Below are positions 33,801-43,200 of a stretch of 64,000 bases of DNA, piece after piece. The notes below the pieces were generated by a model. It ran no database searches. It had not been told where the DNA came from and saw only the letters and a list, made by a program, of their open reading frames with translations. Position numbers and translations under genes: made by a program. The DNA lies in NCBI GenBank assembly GCA_946894095.1, contig OX335646.2, positions 11,216,077 to 11,280,076 on the forward strand, given 5' to 3'. Numbering within the stretch: the stretch's first letter is position 1; each line of letters begins with the position of its first letter. The stretch is from Incurvaria masculella. Taxonomy: Eukaryota > Arthropoda > Insecta > Lepidoptera > Incurvariidae.

Positions 33801-36800
33801 CTCCATGGTTCCGAACCTTCCCTTCCGCTACTAGGTGGTAGGGTTAAGGCCGCCCGGGTTAGTACCATCGCAATGGCTGCAAAGATGGTTGAAAGGGCAA
33901 TGAAAAGTCGTCCATATCTTCTATCCACTTGAAATGCGTAAAGTCCTGACATGGCACCTAATCCCTTCGGAAATGCAGGGTGTAGAACTAATATCATGGC
34001 CAGTGGGTGTAATATTACTCAACCATGTCCAGTTACACAGTACATATGTATATTGAATTAAATGGCGTAAGTAATCTTAAAATAAACCTAATTTCAGATT
34101 AGAAAGAAAGAAAATGAATTTATTCAAACAACAAAAACACTTAAAACAACGTAATTACATAAGAAAATGAGTTAATCTTAAATTTAATATGAAATTTGAA
34201 AGAATACAAAAAAAGAAAATACAAAAGTATTTGAAGTACATATTAAGGTAATAAACAGTGTTGTATGAATGGGTTTGGAGGCTCAGCGAGAAAATCGCCC
34301 GTGAAGTAAGGAACTTCACGAGCGGCGCTGTTTTTCGGCCACCACCCTCTACGTCTGTGTCTCTTAAAAAATTATGTAGTGTTCGTGTCGCCGTGAGCAA
34401 CAGTGAGCCGACAAACCAAGCTGCAGGCCAGATCAGTGAGAAAGTTTCCAGATTACAACATTTACACATGCTTATGAATAGGATTTTGACGTAAGCATGC
34501 TCAAAATTAAGCTAAATGTGGTTCAACTTGCTGTGATAACTAATTGCGAAAAAACATCAGGCTTTAATAAAATGTTACCAACATTTTTACAGTTGTTCTA
34601 TTCAAAACATAATAAACTTTCGTCTAAACTGTTAGCATCACTACCAAATCACAGCAATAGCTTTTATAAAATTGCATATGGATGAATTGATACCTTAACC
34701 TCAAAATATTTGTTTCAGGTAACAGTGTTTTTCAAAAATAATTCTTACTACGGTGCAGGTTTCACAGGCGGATTCTTTTTTGGTATTGCATCATCGTAAA
34801 TTAGTCATACTTAGGGAGTTAGCAATATGATTTAAGGTGGCCCAACCCGCTCATTTCCCCATACAAAAGGGGAAAGAAGATCACGCCTATATTTCTTGTC
34901 AGAGATCCAAAATTTTGCTCAATATAGATTAATTTGATTAAACTAGATGTCTGATGACCATTGGCATTGTAAAATTGTGTTTGGTTTCCAAGTTATAACG
35001 TCCGAAAGTTCGGATTTTTCGCGCGTTTTATACAATTATTTTTGGAGGTTGATTACGCAATGATAAAGTACGAACATCTTAAAAAGATTAGTCATCAGAC
35101 ATAGCTTGTTTAATCAAGATTTATAATCTATTTGGTTTTTGTTAGATTTTTGACTACAGCGGTCGTGGTTTACTTTTAGCTATAAGTCGTTTTGAAATTA
35201 AAATTTTCGTAAATCTTACCAAATCATACACTATGCACATTGTCTTTTTTGTGGACAGGTTGCATCTTCCTCATAACGGAGCCTGTCTTATTCTTAGAAA
35301 CAGAGAAGGTCCCAGAGCGCAACAGCACGGTTTTGTACCGTGCCCGCAAATGAGTTGAGGCCGCCGGGTTGGGCCACCTTAATTTTAATTTGTGTTTGTT
35401 TGTGCCTAAACCCATACTTATTTACGATATGGGATAGTTACTGAATTTTTTAACATGTGTAGGCATTATCTCATTATTGTCATAGACTGAGCTAAATAGT
35501 CGTAACAGAAACTAAGACTAACGAAAAGTACTACTTTGTGACGTCACTTTGACACATTTTATATGTACAAAATCTCAAATGAATGCAGTGATGTCACAAA
35601 ATACTACTTTTCGTTAGTCTTAGTTTCTGTTGCGACTATTTATCTCAGCCATAATGTCCATGTCTAATTATTCATTCAATTTAAAGTCCTTACCAAATGG
35701 TGTCCGATAAGCAACTTATTGTTATCTCATTAGTGTTAGGTTTAGTGTCTAGTGACTAAGGCTAAGATAAATAGTCATAACCGGATTCGGAGTAGGCCAC
35801 TTCTTAAAAGAGGAAATTGGACAGTACTTTCAGATTGTTTCATTATTTAGTTTATGAAGGTTTCCAATAACAGTTTAGTTGTATTAACTTTACTAATGCT
35901 AACATCATCGTTTGTGGGAGCTACTTCTGTTCTGAGCCGGTAGTCTCAGTTGTCACCTAAATTCTCAGTTGTCACAGCAAACCGATCGACTGGTGTTTTC
36001 AAATGTACGGAGAAATTGAAGAGCGCGCGCAGTGGGCGTTAAGCGAACTAACATTTGCGAGTCCGAACTTGATTTGACAGCTTACTCAATGTTGCCGTAA
36101 ATACGTCGACGTTGCCGTTTACGTCCACTCCGCGTTTTCATACAAATCGGAAGTCCGCGTTTGACTTTGACAGCTTGAAGAAGTAAAACCACAGAATATC
36201 AAGTAAAAGCGTGTATGGAGTTTGACGTTTTTACGGAACTTCGAAGTTACGTAAACGCCAATTTAGGTGAGAACTGAGACTACCGGCTCAGGTGAGGGAT
36301 TGTAACTACTAAAATAATTCCTGTCATGTCTCCTGGAACAACAGAATCCTTTAATTTTATTTAATATTTCACTACGTAAATGTAACTAATATACAATTTC
36401 ATTCAAGGTGGTGTTCCATTATACAGTTTTAGATATTTGACTGTTACTATCCAACAGTACATCTTTGTAAATGAGTATTGTTTATTTCGTGTTTACATAT
36501 AAAATTCCTATTATATATATTAAATATTACATGCTGTGATTAAAAAAATATTTTATTTAACACATACTTTGTATGATTCTGGATCATACAAGCATCTTGT
36601 TTCCATTCTAAATCATCTTTTTATATGAACTTACAACCCCAATTTGTCTTTCCGCCAATTCAGGTGACAATTGGGACTAGGGGCTCTGATGGGGTGAATG
36701 TAGTTTTAAAATTGTACTGTTCAGAAAAACTTCCACTAACCCTCATTTTTCGACCCTGAAATTAAGCATGTGTAAATGCAGCCATAGAGAAATGTACAGG

Positions 36801-37637
36801 AGCATGCGATTTTGCAGTAATAAATCAGTAGATTTTTTATTTTATTTTAGTAACTGGATATCGGAAAGCTAACATCACACCTACCGTCATGACATTAGCC
36901 CATGACACCACGTTCTGGAAGAAACTGAGTGCCATGATAATACATTCGCGTCCGTGATCACATCCCTAGTAGCATGTTCTTATTGACACGGACTGTTCTT
37001 ATTTCCAATGAAAATATTGAATGCAATTTAATTTTATCTAAAAACATATATTACCAACCCGATCAGATTTAACTGTACTGCCTAGGGGGTTTTCGAACTA
37101 TGAAATAACCTGAGTTTTCAGTGAAAATGCACATTTTAATCTAAGATAAGAAATAAAGTGCATAATTCTGGATGTGTGATCTTTATGGACTTACATAGGC
37201 TAGCCGTGGTTCAGATTCCACGTAAAACTTTGGATCCTCCTTTCCATCGGATTAAATTAGATATGGTCAGCACCTAGTTCCCTTGTGGTGTTGTAGTGCT
37301 AATATGACAGGTGTGGTGATATTAAACATCCATGCCTGGTTCCACAAAAAACAAACGTAGTGGTCTTCGCCATAAGATACTCTAGGCTACAAGCAGCTAA
37401 GTGGGGTATTTAGTTTTATAAATTGAAGGAGGATCTTCAAATTAAACATTTCAGGTGGAAAGGTTTGTGGACCGTAAGTTAGACAGAGCGGAGGATTTGC
37501 TGAAGAAGAAGCAAGTGAAGGCGAAGCGCTGGTACCACGGCTTCACGGGCGACGAGCACTACCGCGCCACCGAGACACACGTCTTCCTCGCCTCGTTCGT
37601 GGCCGGCCTCGCCGTCGGCATCATCTGCGGCAACTAA
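27723..37637 (+). CDS. FUNDC1: FUN14 domain-containing protein 1 (FUNDC1-like), alternative 3' exons
   Basis: FUN14 proteins are small mitochondrial outer-membrane proteins with three helices; vertebrate FUNDC1 is a mitophagy receptor and ER-contact factor. Exons: 27723-27862 (ATG chosen as the first Met, followed by [15 protein letters not shown]), 29347-29542, then either 34719-34799 or 37455-37637. Conserved parts are [39 protein letters not shown] and [12 protein letters not shown]. Both terminal exons enter in phase 0 after AAG 29542. The products are 138 aa (short end) and 172 aa (long end). The N-terminus is shorter than in vertebrates and shows no Y/W-x-x-L LC3-interacting motif, so a mitophagy-receptor role is not supported by sequence. 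Confidence 0.92.
28388..28484 (+). repeat. Dispersed repeat L, copy 2
   Basis: gtagagcggactaactttaa...gtatggttagtctggtgttaatc...tttgacaggttctctgaata matches 25725-25850. Lies in FUNDC1 intron 1. Confidence 0.6.
28585..29072. repeat. Inverted-repeat element candidate in FUNDC1 intron 1
   Basis: gcattccgaaatgcgtacat..cgcagagaa on the left faces ttctctgcaattaacgcatttcagaatgc on the right. The interior also holds a second atttcagaatgcatac. Boundaries are uncertain. Confidence 0.45.
29347..29542 (+). CDS. FUNDC1: FUNDC1 exon 2 (FUN14 core)
   Basis: Acceptor ttcttacag (29346), donor acaag|gtacgt. Encodes [20 protein letters not shown], then the second helix and the amphipathic [13 protein letters not shown] stretch, ending WIDK. 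Glycine zipper residues of the FUN14 fold are present. Confidence 0.94.
29543..30521. other. FUNDC1 intron 2, unassigned part
   Basis: AT-rich with no recognisable exon or repeat up to the Helitron at 30522. Confidence 0.35.
31206..32822 (+). mobile_element. 5'-truncated LINE, RT C-terminus, with nested second LINE
   Basis: The open frame from about 31215 to 31842 reads [59 protein letters not shown] and [12 protein letters not shown], then TGA: the thumb/C-terminus of a Jockey/CR1-like RT, intact. A 3' UTR with an (AT)n tract follows, interrupted at 31931-32488 by another element, ending in (ATTTC)n near 32806-32822. Confidence 0.85.
31931..32488 (-). mobile_element. Nested LINE retrocopy fragment, truncated at both ends
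   Basis: The minus-strand open frame reads [61 protein letters not shown] and [12 protein letters not shown], the zinc-finger/endonuclease-like C-terminal region found after the RT in several LINE groups. It then runs straight into poly-A (poly-T on + at about 31935-31948) without a stop codon. Both ends sit in (AT)n, so it inserted into the microsatellite of the host LINE. Confidence 0.8.
32926..33690. other. FUNDC1 intron 2, unassigned
   Basis: No exon or repeat family recognised. The GC-richer patch at 33175-33210 and gtgagaggggctttt at 33291-33305 have no clear reading. Confidence 0.3.
33690..34035 (+). mobile_element. tRNA-derived SINE tail joined to degenerate 5S-SINE
   Basis: 33692-33790: agaggtaatgggtttaaatc (B-box-like) and gataagtgcatttcgtcacg, shared with 48995-49090. 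From 33815: ctactaggtggtagggttaa, gggttagtaccatcgcaatg and gacatggcacctaatccctt, a diverged body and tail of the 5S-derived SINE. Confidence 0.6.
34085..34480 (-). mobile_element. Possible LINE 3' end
   Basis: The minus strand ends ...AATAAATTCATTTTCTTTC, a LINE-like AT-rich terminus, and the upstream 34290-34440 region has a biased antisense frame. No RT motif seen; low confidence. Confidence 0.3.
34719..34799 (+). CDS. FUNDC1: FUNDC1 alternative terminal exon 3a (canonical C-terminus)
   Basis: Acceptor tttgtttcag (ending 34718). It encodes [20 protein letters not shown], then FGIASS and TAA. The pattern F..N...[13 protein letters not shown] aligns with the FUN14 C-terminus of vertebrates (SSGFVGGFLLGLAS), so this is the conserved ending. 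A TTAA MITE begins 36 bp after the stop and would form most of the 3' UTR. Confidence 0.85.
   Translation, partial: VTVFFKNNSYYGAGFTGGFFFGIASS
34836..35378 (+). mobile_element. TTAA MITE family A, copy 2
   Basis: A 543-bp copy with TTAA on both sides (34832-34835, 35379-35382) and ends GGTGGCCCAACCCGC / GCCGGGTTGGGCCACC. It starts 36 bp after the FUNDC1 exon 3a stop. Confidence 0.9.
35485..35650. mobile_element. Hairpin MITE family C, copy 2 (well preserved)
   Basis: A 166-bp near-palindrome: arms GACTGAGCTAAATAGTCG..ACGAAAAGTACTACTTTGTG and the reverse, with a short AT loop. Flanked by ATA on both sides (35482-35484, 35651-35653). A solo terminal repeat follows at 35758-35787. Confidence 0.85.
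35933..36290. mobile_element. Inverted-repeat MITE family D, copy 2
   Basis: A 358-bp element with terminal repeats TGAGCCGGTAGTCTCAG and CTGAGACTACCGGCTCA. The core is the reverse of that at 7958-8316 (gcgcgcagtgggcgttaagc, gttgccgtaaatacgtcgac). A small duplication of the gttgtcacc segment is seen in the left arm. Confidence 0.85.
36860..37345. repeat. Two degenerate 5S-SINE fragments
   Basis: Antisense fragment at about 36865-36935 (ctaacatcacacctaccgtc...catgacaccacgttctgg) and sense fragment at about 37195-37350 (aggctagccgtggttcagat, cacctagttcccttgtggtg, catccatgcctggttccac). Confidence 0.55.
37455..37637 (+). CDS. FUNDC1: FUNDC1 alternative terminal exon 3b (extended C-terminus)
   Basis: Acceptor acatttcag (ending 37454), phase 0. 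A basic amphipathic helix ([20 protein letters not shown]), the linker [20 protein letters not shown], then a glycine-rich membrane helix ending [13 protein letters not shown]. It replaces exon 3a when that exon is skipped. Strong third-position G/C and an intact frame argue that it is used. Confidence 0.85.
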   Translation: MERFVDRKLDRAEDLLKKKQVKAKRWYHGFTGDEHYRATETHVFLASFVAGLAVGIICGN

Positions 37638-38010
37638 CTGCATGCCTCACGCATGAGCTTGTGCATACCCTGAGAACAGAAAACTAGCTAGAAGTGCGAT
37701 ATAGTGCGACCTGTCCCAGTGCTTGCCTGTGCTCGGCCGAATAGACTAGGAGATCGCGACAAAAATGGTAACGATAACGTAAATGGCTGAAATTAGTGAT
37801 AAAGACCAACCATCTGAAGTTAAATGTGTCAGTCTGCCTGCATTGAGTGGTTGCGTTACCTATATATGGCGCCTGAAATTTAGTTATCGCAACAAACAAA
37901 AAATATGATAAGCAAATAACGAAACATGAAAGTATCAGTACATACTTACTTAGTAATACCAAAACTGAACAAATATTTGGTACCAAGGTACCAGCCTTGT
38001 GAAATAAGTC
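37638..38010 (+). other. Probable 3' UTR after FUNDC1 exon 3b
   Basis: Follows the TAA at 37635-37637. No consensus AATAAA in this stretch; the nearest candidates are farther, near 38687 and 39229. No coding signal. Confidence 0.35.
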
Positions 38011-38160
38011 CTATGAAGATCGTCTTGAAGCACTCGGTCTTACCACACTTGAAGAAAGAAGAAAAAGAGGATACCTCATTGAAACTTTTAAAATACTTAA
38101 TGGCCACTATGATTTGCTTAAACTTCAATCCGTGTACACAATGAACAAAGCAGGAATTCG
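38010..38160 (+). mobile_element. LINE RT C-terminal scrap
   Basis: In one frame the sequence reads EDRLEALGLTTLEERRKRGY followed by LIETFKILNGHYD, the conserved region after the RT thumb in Jockey/CR1-like ORF2. It is about 120 bp and ends in a stop. It may fall in the FUNDC1 3b 3' UTR. Confidence 0.75.
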
Positions 38161-39715
38161 CTAAAGCTTAATCAAACCAGGTTTACTTCAAGTACAACTT
38201 ACAACAAGTACTTTTTGTTCTATAATAGTAGAAGTGCACTCAAAATATCAAAATTTAAAGTACACTCATCAGCTTAAACATGCTAGTTTATACTATCAAT
38301 AATAGTAATAATACCAACATCTCTTCTATGTAGCCATTCTAGCTTACGCAACCACTTGGCGCAGGCAGACTGACATATTTAGTATCAGAGTGTCGGTCTC
38401 TAACGTGTGAACCCAGATTCAGCTATTAACCTTAACGTGACCAAAAATGTCTTGACCTTCTGGAATAGAACCTTATGACTGCGGATGAGCAGTGGGGAAG
38501 GCGCAGCATGTACGATTGCCGAGGGTCAAACGTTTGGAAAGTGACACATTGATTACAAACGAGTAAGCCGCACAGTTTTACCTTGTTTTCTGTTCTAAGC
38601 ACATACCTATTAACCAACCACCGCTAATGTGGTGGGAATTTAATTCGGAATCTTAAAATTCAGTATTATATTAGGATATTTCTTAAAATAAATCATATTT
38701 TTAACCTAATACTGTTGTAATGCACTGTTGAATTTTGTTTTCTAAATTTAAGCTATATCTTTATAAGTACCTATGTAGATCTCCAGCCTAATATAATTAA
38801 CATTGATATGTAAGTTAACGATAATATTAAAATATTGTAATTAGATGTGTAATAGATATTTTATTTCTAAAATCACTTCCTCTCAGTCAGGTTAATGTAC
38901 ATAGTAGCTCAACACCCTGCTTAGCCTCAAAACGAAGTGGTACGATGCATGTCTCACTCCGCACTGAATGTACCATTTCCACTATTGTCCCGAGCGCTGC
39001 CGCCTCTCCGCCTATCTACCAGTTTTAATTACAGAGATATAAATATTAGGTGCTGTCCTTTTATTTCTGTTGTATTGTGTATTCTTTCCCCAAAACGATA
39101 GATTAATGACTTATAAGTTATTTTTTTTGTCAATTTGCTGAAGAATTCCATCATAAAACTATTTCCTGTTTGTTTTCGTGGGCCTTAGACTTAGAATGTA
39201 AAGACAGACAAAATTGTTTCATGCAATGTAATAAAATTGATTTTTTTACTCGGAAACATTTTCTAAATCGCCATTAACTTCAAAAGAATGATCTGAAGTT
39301 ATGTTTCAAGTTTTATTTTGAAATGATGAGGAAAAGTTAAGAAATATGGTAAACAAAGAACCAGTGTGTCACCTCTTATTTAACAGAAAAAAAGGGGTTA
39401 TTTGTCCGGGTTTTTACGCCCATTCACTTCACAATCTACAATTGTAATGGTCACCATGCTTTCTCGAAAACTAGAGAAATCATTGATTTTACGAAAAAAC
39501 TTTTCACATTAAATGAGCGTGGACCCTATATGCTGATAACGATTCCAAAAGTGGTCTCATCGGATAGGTATTCTCTGTCTCTCTCTAAAGCACAGTGTTC
39601 TCATGCTAAGTCTATCTTTTCCAAATCGATATATTCAGAGAAGGTAAAACATGTTAGACATTAAACACACAAAAGACACCATATAAATAAATATGTGTAC
39701 AAGTTTTCTTAGTAA
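38161..39715. other. Convergent intergenic stretch between FUNDC1 and the HMG gene
   Basis: AT-rich with no exon recognised. Candidate plus-strand poly-A signals near 38687 and 39229; the HMG gene's 3' end is expected near 39716. Confidence 0.35.
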
Positions 39716-39991
39716 TTTATTATACTTCTAAAATTATAGGTGGTAGGTTAATCGCAGCCCTAGCACACATTCAAGCCAAATTCGATTCACAGCAGAGGGT
39801 GGGCGGCAGGTGCGGTATGAACTAGCAGATCCGCCTGCAGCGAGCATATTAATCAAAACTTAAGCCATATGGCAATTAGGTTCAAAATAATGTACTTAGT
39901 TCGTGTATTAATGTGAATCACCCCCTAGGAGTGCCTACCTAAAATTGGGTAATGGCTCGTAAGTTATATCATTAAAAAATTATAGTATACT

Positions 39992-40202
39992 TTACCCAAG
40001 TTCTTTCAATTGATGTGCCAATTCGGTGGCTGATAATGACTGTAAGTAAGTTCTATATTTGTTAATGTAATCATTTTTCAAAGATTTGACTGCATTCCTA
40101 TAGCGAGCTTTTTGGGCTGCAGGCAGCGTCCTCCAGGTTTCCATGCACTCTTCTTGGTCAGTTGTATCTTCATGCATCATCAAGTATAGTTCTTTGGCGT
40201 CC
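39992..40202 (-). CDS. HMG-box gene terminal exon 5 (box 2)
   Basis: Acceptor cattttag (40205-40203), then DAKELYLMMHEDTTDQEECM, ETWRTLPAAQKARYRNAVKS and a C-terminus ending LAHQLKELG, TAA 39994-39992. A minus-strand AATAAA lies at 39721-39716 as a possible poly-A signal. Confidence 0.88.
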
Positions 40203-43200
40203 CTAAAATGACAAACCAAACATGTAGATGAATAATATAAATATGACCCATTACGAATTCGAATATGATCAGTAAAAGCTCAATAATCCGGATCTCCTTA
40301 TTTCGACCTGCCCATGCAATAAAATGGCATTATAGCAATTGATTTTTACTTAGTTAATAGCTGACCGTTACTAATAAATCGAGAACACTCGGAATAGTCA
40401 TACCATGTTTTGACCCTTTCTATCGAATTTGAAACAGCATGTCAATGCAAAGGACAAAACATAGTATAATTATTCCGAGGTTCATTGGGGTTTATTAGTA
40501 AAGCCCATACAGTCATTAAATTCGTTAAGCTGAAATGTAAAGTTGTTTAGGATTACTTTGGAGTACAGTGTGGAGTATTCGGATTTATATTACAGAGAAT
40601 TTATAGGGTCCTTTTCTTTGACGTCGAAAAACACAAATAACTTTCGAGATGCACGAGCGACGCAATAGCAACACAAAATGGCGGACACGTAACAATAAGA
40701 AATGCGGGTGACACCTACTCGACAAGCAACTGGCGAGACGCTAGACGGCGACTGGAAAACTCAACTGCCCTAAATAATGAGCTTGAAAGTAGACAACTTC
40801 CTATGTTTGGGGAGTTACAGCAGATCGCCAATATCTGCATGGAAAACATATACATTGCCAATATCTTCATCGCCAGCTAGAGAGCTGCTGCCGGGCCGCA
40901 GAAACGCATATAAGGAATAGGTTGGCCTTATTTCATTTAATTCATTTAAACTTCTGGTAGTAAAACTACACCAAGTTACCTCACAAATCCGTGGATTTGA
41001 TCAACTCATTGAAGAAGAATTCTTTGTCCATTGGCCAAGGCACAAATTTGCAAGGCGAGTGCCATTAAGGTGGCCCATCCCGCTCCTCTCCCCATACAAA
41101 AGGGGAAAGAAGATCACGCCCATATTTATTGTCAGAGATCCTAAATTTTGCTCAAAATAGCTTCATTTGATCGAACTAGATGTCTGATGACCATTGGCAT
41201 TGTGAAATTGTGTTTGGTTTCTAATTTATAAGGTCCGAAAGATCGAATTTTTCGCGCGTTTTATACAATGACTTTGGAGGTGGATTACGCAATGATAAAG
41301 TAAGAACATCGTAAAAAGATTAGTCATCAGACATAGCTTATTTAATCAAGATTTATGATCTATTTGGTTTTTGTTAGATTTTTGACTACAGCGGTCGTGG
41401 TTTACTTTTAGCTATAAGTCGTTTTGAAATTAAAATTTTCGTAAATCTTACCAAATCATACACTGTGCACATTGTCTTTTTTGTGGACATGTTGCATCTT
41501 CCTCATTACGGAGCCTGTCTTATTCTTTGAAACAGAGAAGGTCCCAGAGCGCAACGGCACGGTTTTGTACCGTGCCCGCGAATGAGTTAGGCCCGCCTGG
41601 TTGGGCCACCTTAAACTAGCGAAATCGTCTTCAGGCCCTAACGTTTCGCTACCCCTAAAAGTTCAGTAGTTAATAAAAAAAAATTATCGATTGAACAAGC
41701 TTCATTTTATGTCCGTTTGTACTTTTTTTGTAAATATCTTATTTTCGGTAAAAAAAATATCTAAAATTTAGGTATGGAGACCTAACGACTCTTAATTATG
41801 AAAAAATTAAATTGCTTACAATTTCATAAATTATTATAAATTTATTGAGCCGATTCTCTATTACTTTTTCAAACACTTTACTAAAAATTGGTAAAAGCGA
41901 TACTGGAAATTAATTTTCGATGTCACTGTGAGCACCTTTTTTGTACAGGGGTAAAAGCTTTGCTATCTTCATCATGTCTGGAAATGATCCTGTTTTTATA
42001 CATTCATTTGTGACAATTTTTAAAGGGATTATTGATAGCATACGCCTCTCCAATTTTCCTCCAGTCCTCCCGGCCTTCAGCGGTACGGAACCACTGATTT
42101 CCGCCGACGCACTTGATGTCGTCAGTAAACAGTGGACACAAACACGCTGACTGACTGACTGATATTGATAGCATGACCTATGGATTTCAGTAAATGAGTT
42201 GAGATATTCCAGAGGTCTTGCTAGCGCTTGGATTTATTTAAGGTGTTTGAAGATGGTCTTTATTTTAATATATATTACAGGCAGGAACGTGGCAGAGTCT
42301 CCATTTCTCGGAACAAATATCAAAACATATTCTAGTGCTTTAGATGTGCTTGTAATTAAGTTTATAGTAGTATGTATTCTAAGCAATTTAAAAAAAATAT
42401 ATATTATACAAATTTAATACAGCCGCACGCTCAACTATGCATCAATCTCCTTTTTAAAGCTCAAAGTCCACCCCTTTAGAGTGAGGACATTTGTCCGTTT
42501 CTGATTTTATAATATCCCAAGTGGTTCTTATGGTATTACCAGAAGCTAACAATTTATTACTCAAATTCATTTGTTTGTGTGATATGTACCACGTATCTCT
42601 ATCGCAAAGGACGAATCTGCGGTGCGGCCGTAGATCCAACGCCAACGACTAAGGCGCATATGCGATGCCAAAAACTGGAGGCGCACCTAAGTTGGTGTGA
42701 TGTGGGAATATATAAGTAAATATACTTTTTCGTACTAAGCAGGTACGTCGCTTATTCCAAGGAATGTGACATGTATGTATGTATAATCGACCGTGAAGCA
42801 ACGCAGATAAAGCGTTAAATAAATGTATGTAGGTATAATCTTAAACACTGTGTTAGTAGGAGGCATTCATTACGGGAGGAGGGACTGTAGGAGAATTCCA
42901 AATTAGGGGTATACAGCCGGTGGCGAAATTGGTAGACGCAATACCCGCGAATGGTATGTTTTGCTGGTTCGGGTCCAGCCTTGCAGTATATTCGTAAAGT
43001 AGTTCTTTTTACTGGGCTCTTTCTTTAATTAATGTGTCCTTGCTTCACGGTCGATTATACATACATACATGTCACATTCCTTGGAATAAGCGTCGTACCT
43101 GCTTAGTACGAAAAAGTATATTTACTTAAGTCAACCTAGGACTGGCTCTAGCGTCTGATTCCAAATACGATTTTGGTGATGACGGCAATATGTTTGATTG

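Noticed and set aside
42914..42986. Calling a functional tRNA gene
   Set aside because: Acceptor stem mostly mispaired, position 33 is not U, no terminator-like T run nearby; kept as tRNA-like only.
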